DNA from: Clostridia bacterium
GTDB taxonomy: Bacteria; Bacillota; Clostridia; Christensenellales; SZUA-584
Direction: 5' to 3'
Length of the DNA: 64,000 nt
Assembly: GCA_003249555.1 (NCBI GenBank)
Contig: QKIQ01000057.1
Span: 1 to 64,000, forward strand
Made by a program: the position numbers and the translations under genes
In this document: one piece after another, positions 1-9,350 of the stretch
Numbering within the stretch: position 1 is the first letter of the stretch
Layout: every line of letters begins with the position of its first letter
The notes under the pieces: model-generated
What the model was told of the DNA's origin: nothing
Seen by the model: the letters and a program-made list of their open reading frames with translations, nothing else
The model's database searches: none

Positions 1-1503
1 TGGACTAATGGTTTTCACTATTTGTTCTATCAAGAATATGGAATAGGCAATGAACCAAATGTTCCCGGTATGTATTTCTATTTACATGCTGTCTATTCAT
101 ATTTGTGCCTGCTCTTTGGCTTTGCTTCACTAAGCTTTTTTGCAATAAAAAATTCGGGTATTACATCAATCAAGGCAGTTCTGATTCTTTTGGGCAGTAT
201 CATACCCACTGTGGTCAATTTTTTATACACAATAGGCGTGTCGGGCTTCAACGTGTTTTCCACTCCCATCGCGTTTACATTTACACTGGCCGTGTATCTG
301 CTTGCTATGTTTCGGTTCAATCTGCTAAAGGTTGCGCCTATTGCGCTGCAGACTGTGATTAACAGAATATCTGACAGTTTTGTCGTAGTGGATAAAAACC
401 TGAAAATCATCGATTACAACAAATCATTTGCCGATAATTTCCACTATATTTTCGGCTTGCATAAAGGCGATGATTTTAATAGAATACTAAGTAAGTGGAA
501 CTGTAAAAACGTCGGGTCTGAAGAGTTTCGCGCATTAATACAAAGTGCCGCACAAACAAGCGATGCGTTATTGCAAAATGTTGAAATTGACGCTGACGGC
601 GTGAGGCAGTATTTCACAGTAGAATTTACACCAATTATTCAACGTCACATCTGCGTTGCCATCATACTATTATTTAAGAATATTACACAGCATGTGAAGG
701 ACGTAGAAAAAATTCAGGAGAACCAAGCGATTCTGCTCGAGCGGGAACGGCTTGCATCGCTCGGTCAGCTGATAGGAGGTATTGCTCACAACTTAAAGAC
801 ACCGATTATGTCTGTGGCGGGAGGCATAGAGCAGCTTCATTGGCTTGCGGAAGAGTATGAATCTTCGGTTAATGACAGTCAGGTGACGAAGGCTGACCAT
901 TTGGAGATAGCGGCAGAAATGCAGCAGTGGCTTGGAAAAATGAAGGCGCATTTGAGTTACATGTCTGACATTATTTCCACTGTGAAAGATCAGGCCACAC
1001 AGTTTAATGTCCAGGGCAGGTCGTGGTTTACTTTGAGTGAGATGCTAAAACGCGTCAATATCTTAATGCAGCACGAACTAACCAAACATAATTGCAGATA
1101 CAGGCAGGATATCGACGTGCAACCGATGCAGAGAATCGACGGAGATATCAATAGCCTTGTACAGATATTGGATAATATTATTGTTAACGCTATACAGTCA
1201 TATGACAGTAGCGGAGGGGAGATAGTCTTGAAAGCGACAAGGGAGGAAAATTCACTCCTTTTAGCTGTCCGTGATTTTGGAAAGGGGATTGAGGCCAAAA
1301 TTAAGGACAGGTTGTTCAAGGAGATGATTACAACAAAAGGTAAGCATGGCACCGGGCTTGGGCTGTATATGTCCTACAGCACCATAAAAGGGGTGTTTAG
1401 AGGGAACATGTGGTTTGAGTCTAGCGTGGGGACGGGAACAGTATTCTATATTCAGCTGCCGTTGTCGAAAGAACAGATGATGGGAGACGATCAATATGCG
1501 TAG
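1..1503 (+). CDS. Sensor histidine kinase, 7TM-type N-terminus + PAS + HisKA/HATPase_c; 5' end cut by window edge
   Basis: Reading frame is open from base 2 (WTNGFHYLFYQEYG...); multi-TM N-terminus; GGIAHNLKTP H-box; N-box and DFGKGI / GTGLGL G-boxes. Confidence 0.88.
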   Translation, partial: WTNGFHYLFYQEYGIGNEPNVPGMYFYLHAVYSYLCLLFGFASLSFFAIKNSGITSIKAVLILLGSIIPTVVNFLYTIGVSGFNVFSTPIAFTFTLAVYLLAMFRFNLLKVAPIALQTVINRISDSFVVVDKNLKIIDYNKSFADNFHYIFGLHKGDDFNRILSKWNCKNVGSEEFRALIQSAAQTSDALLQNVEIDADGVRQYFTVEFTPIIQRHICVAIILLFKNITQHVKDVEKIQENQAILLERERLASLGQLIGGIAHNLKTPIMSVAGGIEQLHWLAEEYESSVNDSQVTKADHLEIAAEMQQWLGKMKAHLSYMSDIISTVKDQATQFNVQGRSWFTLSEMLKRVNILMQHELTKHNCRYRQDIDVQPMQRIDGDINSLVQILDNIIVNAIQSYDSSGGEIVLKATREENSLLLAVRDFGKGIEAKIKDRLFKEMITTKGKHGTGLGLYMSYSTIKGVFRGNMWFESSVGTGTVFYIQLPLSKEQMMGDDQYA

Positions 1504-3028
1504 AAGCAGGCTGATTGAGCTGTCTCAAGAATACAAAATAATGATAATTGACGATGAACAAGGCATTCTGGACAGTATTCAGGCTCTGCTCAATCGTAAT
1601 GGTTATTGGTGCATTGGTTTTACTGACCCGCTGGCCGGGCTGGAAGAGTTACGGCGCAATCATTATGATTTTCTTATACTTGATTACTATATGCAGCCGA
1701 TTCACGGCGAAGCGGTGGTTGAACAAATAAGAAAAACCAATTCAGAGCTTTATATACTTTTGCTGACCGGATACAAGGATTTGGCTCCCCCTATAAGCAC
1801 GATCAAGTCGCTTGATATTCAGGCGTATTGCGAGAAAAGTGACAGGCTTGACCAGCTACAGCTGCTGATTGAATCGGGAATTAAATCGATATCACAAATG
1901 AGGACGATACAGCAGTTCCGCGACGGACTGCAAAGTATATTGGGATCCGTCCCTAAGATTTACCAACTCCAGCCGATTGGAAGTATACTTGAAGAAATTC
2001 TTATCCAATTGCTTCCTATGGCGAACAGCTCAGACGCCTTTATTTTGGTAGACGATATACCCGGTATTGAGCGATTGGGGCAAAATACGAAGAAAAGCAT
2101 TTTTAAAGGCATTGGTAAATACAACGTTCAGATAGAAGAGTTTACAGAGCTCTTGGATCATGAGTTGATGGAAGCGATTGGGCGTGCCCGTACCGAAGTC
2201 AGAGTAATTAATCTTCCGGGCGGTGTCATCATACCACTTGGTGACGAGCCCAATACGGCAATAGGCGTGATTTACGTCAGCAGTATAGACGTGGACGAAG
2301 GAATTAAGCTGCTGCAGATTTATGCTAGACAGGCAGCGGCGTCAATCAGCAACGCATTTTTACATTGCCTTGTGAACACAAAAAATGAAGAGCTCAACAG
2401 CACATATGCGCAGTTGAAAGTCAGGTACATGGATACAATAGAGGTGCTGCGGCTTGCGGTAGACGCAAAGGACGAATATACCCGAGGTCATTCGGACAGA
2501 GTCTCATATTATTCGACAAGGATAGGTGAGAAATTGGGTCATTCACCCGAAGAATGTGAAAGGCTTCGTATAGCAGGTGTGTTCCATGATATTGGCAAAA
2601 TTGGAACAGCGGACGATATACTTTTAAAAAAACAAACGCTCAGCAAAGATGAATATGAGCAGATAAAACAGCATCCTATAAAAGGTGCAATGATATTATC
2701 TGCTGTATCCATGTTTCAGGATGTGGTGCCTATTGTAAGACACCATCACGAGCATGTTGACGGTAACGGGTATCCGGACGGCATAAAGGGCGACCAGATT
2801 GAGCTTAACGCGCGTATTATCGCTGTTGCGGATGCTTTTGATGCGATGATCAATGACAGACATTATCGTAAACACCTGTCATTGGAGAAAACGATAGAAC
2901 AGCTTGTCAGCGGATCGGGAAAACAGTTTGATGCAGATGTTGTCGCTGCGCTTTTAGATTTGCTCAAAAACGATGCCGAATTGCAAGAAAGGATAAAAGA
3001 CATAGAGGACAAGCAAAATAATAACTAA
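1496..3028 (+). CDS. Response regulator receiver + HD-GYP domain protein (probable c-di-GMP phosphodiesterase)
   Basis: Receiver motifs (IIDDE, LILDYYM, LLTGYKD); HD-GYP motifs HDIGKIG and HHEHVDGNGYPDGIKG; overlaps the kinase by 8 nt. Confidence 0.9.
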   Translation: MRRSRLIELSQEYKIMIIDDEQGILDSIQALLNRNGYWCIGFTDPLAGLEELRRNHYDFLILDYYMQPIHGEAVVEQIRKTNSELYILLLTGYKDLAPPISTIKSLDIQAYCEKSDRLDQLQLLIESGIKSISQMRTIQQFRDGLQSILGSVPKIYQLQPIGSILEEILIQLLPMANSSDAFILVDDIPGIERLGQNTKKSIFKGIGKYNVQIEEFTELLDHELMEAIGRARTEVRVINLPGGVIIPLGDEPNTAIGVIYVSSIDVDEGIKLLQIYARQAAASISNAFLHCLVNTKNEELNSTYAQLKVRYMDTIEVLRLAVDAKDEYTRGHSDRVSYYSTRIGEKLGHSPEECERLRIAGVFHDIGKIGTADDILLKKQTLSKDEYEQIKQHPIKGAMILSAVSMFQDVVPIVRHHHEHVDGNGYPDGIKGDQIELNARIIAVADAFDAMINDRHYRKHLSLEKTIEQLVSGSGKQFDADVVAALLDLLKNDAELQERIKDIEDKQNNN

Positions 3029-3349
3029 TATCTATTCATGTGAATTTCAAATGTTCGTTGTATATTTACTGAGTTTTTTAAATTAAAATTACCAGATAAG
3101 CTTATTTTTAAAATTCACTCAATATACTGACGTAATAAGTTCCAATTCATCTTTACAGACAGTGCTGAAAAACAAAGCGTTTTCCAATATCCATTGGGCT
3201 GAGGCTTTTTTTATTTGATGTCTTTTACGGGACTTCTATACTGTACAGGCAATGTTTTACGATTTCGTTTTTGCAATTGGCAAATTTTATATTTATAATG
3301 ACAACTGCTCTGGGCGTAATTCGTTTTACCAAAAACATTGAATTAGTTA

Positions 3350-3379
3350 TTGACATATACCCACAAATGGCGCTAGAAT
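3350..3379 (+). promoter_or_regulatory. Sigma-A-like promoter of the ORP/MinD-like operon
   Basis: TTGACA (3350-3355), 18 nt, TAGAAT (3374-3379), upstream of AAAGGAG RBS and ATG 3443. Confidence 0.5.
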
Positions 3380-3442
3380 GAGTTATGAGCATAAGCCAAT
3401 AATAAACTGGTTAGGCTGTAAACGAAAGGAGACGATTTGTAA

Positions 3443-3811
3443 ATGAAAGTTGCAGTATCTGCTAAAGGTAATACGGTGGAGAGTTTAATGGATCAACGGT
3501 TTGGAAGAGCGGCAAGCTTTATTATTGTTGATACACAAACAATGGAATATGAGGCTATCGACAACACATCAGCGGCAGCTTCGGGCGGCGCCGGCATATC
3601 GGCAGCGCAGATGGTTGCCGATAAAGACGCTGAGGCGGTGATCACCGGAAATGTGGGACCAAACGCCATGAACGTGCTTAAAGCAGCAAATATAAAAATA
3701 TATAAAGGAAACGCTGCTTCCGTAAAAGAGAATGTGGAGTTGTTTGTTAAAGGGATGCTTGAGTGTATTAATACGACTGTTCCGGCCCACTTTGGTATGG
3801 GGGGGAAGTAA
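3443..3811 (+). CDS. NifX/NifB-type dinitrogenase iron-molybdenum cofactor biosynthesis (ORP-like) protein
   Basis: MKVAVSAKGNTVESLMDQRFGRAASFIIVD; AEAVITGNVGPNAMNVLKAANIKIYKG typical of the NifX-like fold. Confidence 0.88.
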   Translation: MKVAVSAKGNTVESLMDQRFGRAASFIIVDTQTMEYEAIDNTSAAASGGAGISAAQMVADKDAEAVITGNVGPNAMNVLKAANIKIYKGNAASVKENVELFVKGMLECINTTVPAHFGMGGK

Positions 3812-4641
3812 TGAAAATTGCCGTTCTGAGCGGAAAAGGCGGTACCGGAAAGACGACGGTGTCGGCGAGCCTTGCCGCTTCGCTTAACAACAGTCAATAT
3901 GTTGACTGTGACGTTGAAGAACCCAACGGTGCGTTGTTCTTGAATCCGCAAATCGCGGATGTGGTGCCCGTTAACGTGCTTGTTCCGAATGTCGATGAAT
4001 CCGCATGCAACGGATGCGGTGCATGCGGAAATGCCTGTCGATTCAACGCCATTGCCGTTGTGAAAGGCAAAGTGCTGATATTTCCGGAAGTCTGTCACCA
4101 TTGCGGGGCATGTGTGATCGGTTGTCCGCAAAATGCGATTTCCGAAATCGAGAGGGAAATCGGAGTGGTGGAAGCAGACAATGAACACTCATTTTTGCAA
4201 GGCAGGCTTAATATTGGCGAGCCCATTACGATACCCATCATCCATCAATTAAAGCAACTGACCAGAAATGACATTCCGGTAATTTTGGATTGTTCCCCCG
4301 GTGCTTCATGTACGGTTGTGCAGACGATTGACGGCTGCGACTATTGCATACTGGTGACGGAACCCACGCCTTTCGGTTTGCATGATCTTAAAATCGCCGT
4401 TTCTCTGGTAAGAAAAATGCAGATTCCGTTTGGCGTTGTGATAAACAAGGCCATGCCGGAGGATCAAAGCATACAGACATACTGCGGGCAGGAAAGCATC
4501 GACGTATTAATGGAGATTCCCTATATGCGCGAAATTGCCGAAAGCTACTCAAACGGCATGCTTCCTGTACAAATGAACAAAGAACTCAAAACCAGATTCG
4601 TTCAGATGTATGACAGGATAAAGGGGGGTGCGGCATCATGA
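3811..4641 (+). CDS. MinD/Mrp-like P-loop ATPase with inserted 2[4Fe-4S] ferredoxin domain
   Basis: GKGGTGKTT Walker A; CNGCGACGNACRFNAI and CHHCGACVIGCPQNAI clusters. Confidence 0.92.
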   Translation: MKIAVLSGKGGTGKTTVSASLAASLNNSQYVDCDVEEPNGALFLNPQIADVVPVNVLVPNVDESACNGCGACGNACRFNAIAVVKGKVLIFPEVCHHCGACVIGCPQNAISEIEREIGVVEADNEHSFLQGRLNIGEPITIPIIHQLKQLTRNDIPVILDCSPGASCTVVQTIDGCDYCILVTEPTPFGLHDLKIAVSLVRKMQIPFGVVINKAMPEDQSIQTYCGQESIDVLMEIPYMREIAESYSNGMLPVQMNKELKTRFVQMYDRIKGGAAS

Positions 4642-5495
4642 AGCAAATTGTGTTTATCAGCGGAAAAGGCGGAACAGGCAAAAGCACAGTGGTTGCTTCG
4701 TTAAGTTTGCTTGTTAAAAATAAGATCATGGCGGACTGTGATGTAGATGCGCCAAATCTGCACCTGCTGCTCAGCGGAAAAAGGCAGAGTGAAGTTGATT
4801 ACTTTGGTGCAGAGGAAGCCGTGATTGATAATGCGACATGCATTTCCTGCGGAAAATGCAGAGAAGTCTGTCGATTCGATGCTATATCGGGGAATTTTGA
4901 GATTCAGCCAATGAAGTGCGAAGGCTGCGGCGCGTGTATGCTTGCCTGTCCTGTCGGCGCCATTTCGATGGCGGATGTAAAAACCGGGCAGACATACGTA
5001 GACGCCACGCAGCGAGGAACGTTTTCCCACGCGCTCCTAGATATCGGTGCGGAAGGCTCCGGCAAGCTTGTGACCGAGGTCAAGGAGAACCTTTTCGGTT
5101 TCATTAGCGGTGAGGAATGGGCGATTGTGGACGGCTCGCCCGGCATTGGGTGCTCTGTGATTGCTTCCATTACGGGTGCGGATGCGGTCGTTGTGGTATG
5201 TGAGCCCACCATGTCAGGACAAAGCGATATGGAAAGGGTGCTCGGTGTCGCAAGACACTTTGGCATACCCGCTTTTGTTTGCATCAATAAGTATACATTG
5301 AATTTGAGGATGACGGCGAGAATTGAATATTTCTGCGAGATAAACGGGTTTCCCGTCGTCGGTAAAATTTCGTTTGAGCCCGAAATTGTCAAAGCGCTGC
5401 AAAAACTTCAGACGCCAATGGAAGCTGGGATTCAAAACGTGGCGAGAGAAATAGAGCGCTTATGGAGCGTCTTAAAATCAGAGTTAAAAAAATGA
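4638..5495 (+). CDS. Second MinD/Mrp-like P-loop ATPase with inserted ferredoxin domain
   Basis: GKGGTGKST; CISCGKCREVCRF and CEGCGACMLACPVGAI. Confidence 0.92.
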   Translation: MKQIVFISGKGGTGKSTVVASLSLLVKNKIMADCDVDAPNLHLLLSGKRQSEVDYFGAEEAVIDNATCISCGKCREVCRFDAISGNFEIQPMKCEGCGACMLACPVGAISMADVKTGQTYVDATQRGTFSHALLDIGAEGSGKLVTEVKENLFGFISGEEWAIVDGSPGIGCSVIASITGADAVVVVCEPTMSGQSDMERVLGVARHFGIPAFVCINKYTLNLRMTARIEYFCEINGFPVVGKISFEPEIVKALQKLQTPMEAGIQNVAREIERLWSVLKSELKK

Positions 5496-5510
5496 GGAGG
5501 TTTTTTATAC

Positions 5511-5897
5511 ATGGTCATTGCGATTGCAACGGATGGAGAGTATGTATCACCGCATTTCGGAAGATGTCAGGCGTATACGCTGGTGGATATCGCGGACGGT
5601 CAGGCCGTAAAGAGTGAGCTGGTGGCAAATCCAGGACATGCGCCGGGAGCGATACCTGAATTCCTGAACAGAAAAGAAGCTAAAAAAATTGTTTGCGGCG
5701 GGATTGGTGCAAGAGCCACAGAGCTTTTTGGACAATACGGTATTGAGATCATCGCAGGCATAAACGATACGGTTGAAAATGTGGTTGACAGGCTTGTAAA
5801 AGGCACGATTACAGGCGGCCAAAGCCTGTGCAAGCCGGGTGATGGACGAGGGTATGGCGTCGAAAAAACTGAATGCGACCATGCCCATGAGGAATAG
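5511..5897 (+). CDS. NifX/NifB-type (ORP-like) protein
   Basis: MVIAIATDGEYVSPHFGRCQAYTLVDI; CGGIGARATELFGQYGIEIIAG. Confidence 0.88.
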   Translation: MVIAIATDGEYVSPHFGRCQAYTLVDIADGQAVKSELVANPGHAPGAIPEFLNRKEAKKIVCGGIGARATELFGQYGIEIIAGINDTVENVVDRLVKGTITGGQSLCKPGDGRGYGVEKTECDHAHEE

Positions 5898-5909
5898 GAG
5901 GTAACTGTT

Positions 5910-6134
5910 ATGCCGGGAAAAGACGGAACAGGCCCACTGGGTCAAGGCCCTGTTGGTAGCGGCGGAGCAGGAAAGGGCAGCGGCGGCAGAGGCCGCATGG
6001 GCGGCGGTATGGCTGCCGGGCCGGGCGGATATTGTGTGTGTCCCCGGTGCGGTGAACGAGTGCCGCATCAGCAGGGAATGCCGTGCAGCTCGGTGACATG
6101 TCCAAAATGCGGTGCGAAAATGGTGAGAGGTTAA
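5910..6134 (+). CDS. Small Gly-rich protein with C-terminal zinc-ribbon-like motifs (DUF5320-like N-terminus)
   Basis: MPGKDGTGPLGQGP... followed by CPRCG...CPKCG; AGGAGG RBS; co-directional in operon. Confidence 0.7.
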   Translation: MPGKDGTGPLGQGPVGSGGAGKGSGGRGRMGGGMAAGPGGYCVCPRCGERVPHQQGMPCSSVTCPKCGAKMVRG

Positions 6135-6156
6135 TTTTAATTGAGGTGGTGATTGT

Positions 6157-6543
6157 ATGGAAAAGCTGACGCCTTCGATACAGGATTACCTAAAAGCATT
6201 GCTGGAACTGTCGAAAAACGCAGAGCCGGTTCATTCAACATACGTGGCGGATGCTGTTGGTGTGTCGAGGGCAAGTGTCAGCCGGGCGATGGTTTTATTG
6301 AAGGATGAAGGGTACATCACAAAAGAAAAGTACGGCACTATATCCCTGACGGCGCTGGGCAGACAAACCGCAGGTTCTGTAAAAAAGCGCAACGAATTGA
6401 TTCGGATTTTTCTGACGGATGTGCTGGGTGTGGGCGATAAAATGGCCAAGATTGACGCCTGCCGCATGGAGCATACGATTAGCGCCGAAACGGCCAGTAA
6501 GCTGGAAAAATATTTGAGTGAAGTTTGCACAGAACAAGGATAA
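6157..6543 (+). CDS. DtxR-family metal-dependent transcriptional regulator
   Basis: QDYLKALLEL...VADAVGVSRASVSRAMVLLKDEGYI winged HTH; C-terminal CRMEH metal-site-like motif. Confidence 0.8.
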   Translation: MEKLTPSIQDYLKALLELSKNAEPVHSTYVADAVGVSRASVSRAMVLLKDEGYITKEKYGTISLTALGRQTAGSVKKRNELIRIFLTDVLGVGDKMAKIDACRMEHTISAETASKLEKYLSEVCTEQG

Positions 6544-6675
6544 CCAAAAACTATGGATTACAAGCAAAGAGATGAAATTTAACGAATTGCGGCAAGTGAA
6601 ACATGAACAGTAAACACGCCAATATTATACTATAGAAGGAGGGAGAAGAAAGGCTGGGGTTTAGACAAGGTGTGG

Positions 6676-6713
6676 GCTTCGCGGTCTGGGGTTCTCGAAA
6701 AGCGAAGCTTTTT
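6676..6713 (+). terminator. Terminator- or attenuator-like hairpin upstream of peptide deformylase
   Basis: GCTTCGC...GCGAAGC inverted repeat followed by TTTTT. Confidence 0.35.
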
Positions 6714-6786
6714 GGGGTGAATCATATCCCATGTTACCAACTCATTTTATTTGAAAACTTTAACAGCATAGACAGGAGCACGAGCA

Positions 6787-7272
6787 ATGGCGCTGCGAAA
6801 TATTATGATACATTCAGCGGACGATGATATATTGCTTAAAAAATGCAGAAGAGTGACGAAAATCAATCATGCTGTCCGTTCAGTCCTAACGGACATGTCA
6901 GAGACAATGTACTTAAGGGACGGAATCGGGCTTGCCGCCAATCAAGTCGGTGTGACGAAAAGACTGGTTGTCATCGATATAGGCGACGGACTTATCCAAC
7001 TGATAAACCCTGTTATTGTAAATAGCAGAGGTGAGCAGGTTGGACAAGAGGGGTGCTTGAGCATCCCGAATATATGGGGCATGGTAAAGCGTCCTGAAGA
7101 AGTTACCGTGAAAGCGTATAATGAAAAAGGTAAAAAGGTTGAGATTAAGGGAGAAGGACTTTTAGCCAGAGCATTATGCCATGAGATTGACCATTTGGAC
7201 GGTGTTCTTTTTATTCATAAAGCGGAACCGGGAACGATGAAAAGAATTAGCAAGAAAGGGAGCGACTCATGA
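6787..7272 (+). CDS. def: Peptide deformylase
   Basis: GIGLAANQVGV, EGCLSIPN, HEIDHLDGVLF motifs. Confidence 0.93.
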   Translation: MALRNIMIHSADDDILLKKCRRVTKINHAVRSVLTDMSETMYLRDGIGLAANQVGVTKRLVVIDIGDGLIQLINPVIVNSRGEQVGQEGCLSIPNIWGMVKRPEEVTVKAYNEKGKKVEIKGEGLLARALCHEIDHLDGVLFIHKAEPGTMKRISKKGSDS

Positions 7273-8195
7273 TTGTATTTGGGCCAGTGCCGTCACGGCG
7301 TTTGGGGCAAAGTCTTGGCATCAACAATATTCCGCCCAAAACATGCTCGTATTCGTGTGTGTATTGTCAGATAGGCCGGACAAACCATATGAAAGCAAAG
7401 AGGTGCGAATTCTATAAACCCGAGGACATATATGCTCAAACGGCACAAAGAGTGAATGAGCTGGGCAAGGGGCGCGTTGATTATTTGTCATTCGTTCCTG
7501 ATGGAGAACCCACACTGGATATAAACCTAGGGCGGCATATTAATCTCTTAAAACCGCTTGGAATAAAAATCGCAGTTATTACAAATGCGTCACTGTTATG
7601 GATGGATGATGCCAAAGAGGACTTGCTCAAATCCGACTGGGTATCCGTCAAAATCGATGCGGTGAATCATGATGTATGGAAGAAAATAGACAGGCCGCAA
7701 GGTTCTTTGGCATTAAACAAGGTATTGCAGGGCGCAACGGATTTTGCACAGCGGTTTGAGGGAGAGCTTGTAACAGAAACAATGCTGGTTAATGGGGTCA
7801 ACGACGATGAGACGCATCTTGCACAAATCGCAAATCGCATAAAACACATAAATCCTGCAAAAGCATATATTCTTGTTCCAACAAGACCGCCTGCAGAAAC
7901 AGGTGTGTTCAAGCCTTCGGCAAAAGCGCTGGCACACGCGTACGAAATATTTTGTGAAAAGGGTATAAAGACGGAATGCGTTTTGGGTGAAGAAGAAGAC
8001 AGCTTTTATTTCAGCGATGATATTGTGAGAGATTTATTAAGCATTTCATCAGTGCATCCGGTGAGAGAGGATGTTATTCTTAAGTTGTTAGAAGAAAGAA
8101 ACATAGACCGGTCAGTTATCAAACAAATGGCAGATAAAAAACTGATCGATTCTTATATATACGAGGGCAAAAGGTTTTACAAAAGGAATATTTAG
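7269..8195 (+). CDS. Radical SAM protein
   Basis: CSYSCVYCQIGRT (CxxxCxxC); VPDGEPTLD; overlaps the def stop. Confidence 0.88.
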   Translation: MIVFGPVPSRRLGQSLGINNIPPKTCSYSCVYCQIGRTNHMKAKRCEFYKPEDIYAQTAQRVNELGKGRVDYLSFVPDGEPTLDINLGRHINLLKPLGIKIAVITNASLLWMDDAKEDLLKSDWVSVKIDAVNHDVWKKIDRPQGSLALNKVLQGATDFAQRFEGELVTETMLVNGVNDDETHLAQIANRIKHINPAKAYILVPTRPPAETGVFKPSAKALAHAYEIFCEKGIKTECVLGEEEDSFYFSDDIVRDLLSISSVHPVREDVILKLLEERNIDRSVIKQMADKKLIDSYIYEGKRFYKRNI

Positions 8196-8209
8196 AGATT
8201 GGGGTCAGC

Positions 8210-9067
8210 ATGAAAGTATATCTTGACTGCCTGCCATGTATGCTGCGGCAGGTACTTGAAGCATCACGTATGTCAACGGATAATGAGAAGTTACAAAGCG
8301 ATATCATGGATGCAGCCATAAGCGTGCTAAATCAATACAGATCGTTCAGCAACTCGCCTGAGATAGGCAGAGATATGCACAGAATCGTAAAAGAGATAAC
8401 CGGGGTTATAGATCCATATAGCTACGTGAAACAAAGGGACATAAAAACGGCACTTAGCCTATACTCTAAGATGAAGCAGATCGTTGCAAAAAAGCAAAAT
8501 CGTTTATATTGGGCGTTAAAAGCGGCTGCGGTAGGGAATGTTTTAGATTCTGCGATCAATTTGGGCTGCGGGATTGAGAAGAATATTGAGATGGAGGTTG
8601 AAAAGCCGTTTGCCGTCTGTGACATCGAGCGTCTTGAGTCTCAGTTGGAAACGGCAAAACGCATTCTAGTGATCGGTGACAACTCAGGAGAAACTGTGTT
8701 TGATTGCTTGCTGCTCGAACAACTCTCTAATTTTGATTTGACTTATGCGGTGAGAAGCGCTCCCATCATCAATGATGCCACAGAAGAGGAAGCGAAAGCT
8801 TCGGGTATAGACGGTTATGCCCGGATCATCTCAACGGGTTGCGATGTGCCGGGTGTGCTGCTAAATGAGTGCAGCCAGACGTTTCTGGATATTTTCTACG
8901 GAGCAGATATTGTCATCTGTAAAGGACAGGGTAATTACGAAACTTTATTGGAATGTAACAGAGATATCTATTTCTTACTCAAAGCCAAATGCCCGGTGCT
9001 TTCGGGGCTGCTCGGCGTCAGTTTAAATGAATATGTTTTTAAATACAATGTCTGTAAGTGTCAATGA
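8210..9067 (+). CDS. DUF89/ARMT1-like family protein
   Basis: MKVYLDCLPCMLRQVLEASR; VIGDNSGETVFDCLLLEQL; CKGQGNYETL signature motifs. Confidence 0.85.
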   Translation: MKVYLDCLPCMLRQVLEASRMSTDNEKLQSDIMDAAISVLNQYRSFSNSPEIGRDMHRIVKEITGVIDPYSYVKQRDIKTALSLYSKMKQIVAKKQNRLYWALKAAAVGNVLDSAINLGCGIEKNIEMEVEKPFAVCDIERLESQLETAKRILVIGDNSGETVFDCLLLEQLSNFDLTYAVRSAPIINDATEEEAKASGIDGYARIISTGCDVPGVLLNECSQTFLDIFYGADIVICKGQGNYETLLECNRDIYFLLKAKCPVLSGLLGVSLNEYVFKYNVCKCQ

Positions 9068-9350
9068 CGTGTGGGCTTGAGATAAAATCAAGCTGAAGAA
9101 TTGTGGCTTAAACACCAAGATATAAAATCCAACACATTCATACATATCAAACAAAAAACCTCATATGCAAAAATCTTTTTGTTAGAAACTTCTTGCTTGG
9201 GTTATATAAAGATAAGCAGATATAGAATTATATAGAAATAATATAAAAATAAGTTGTCGATTTAAATAATACTTTGTAGAATAAAGCAAGTTATTGTATA
9301 ATAAAATGATATATTGGTATATTAATAACATTGTGTTTAGGGGGACGACA

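Noticed and set aside
3493-4188. 231-aa minus-strand ORF antisense to the NifX/MinD genes
   Set aside because: Overlaps two well-supported genes; sequence looks like reverse-frame noise.
9068-9350. c-di-GMP riboswitch (GEMM) upstream of the EPS operon
   Set aside because: I looked for the conserved GEMM core in the leader and did not see it; the region is AT-rich without a convincing match. A covariance-model search would settle it.
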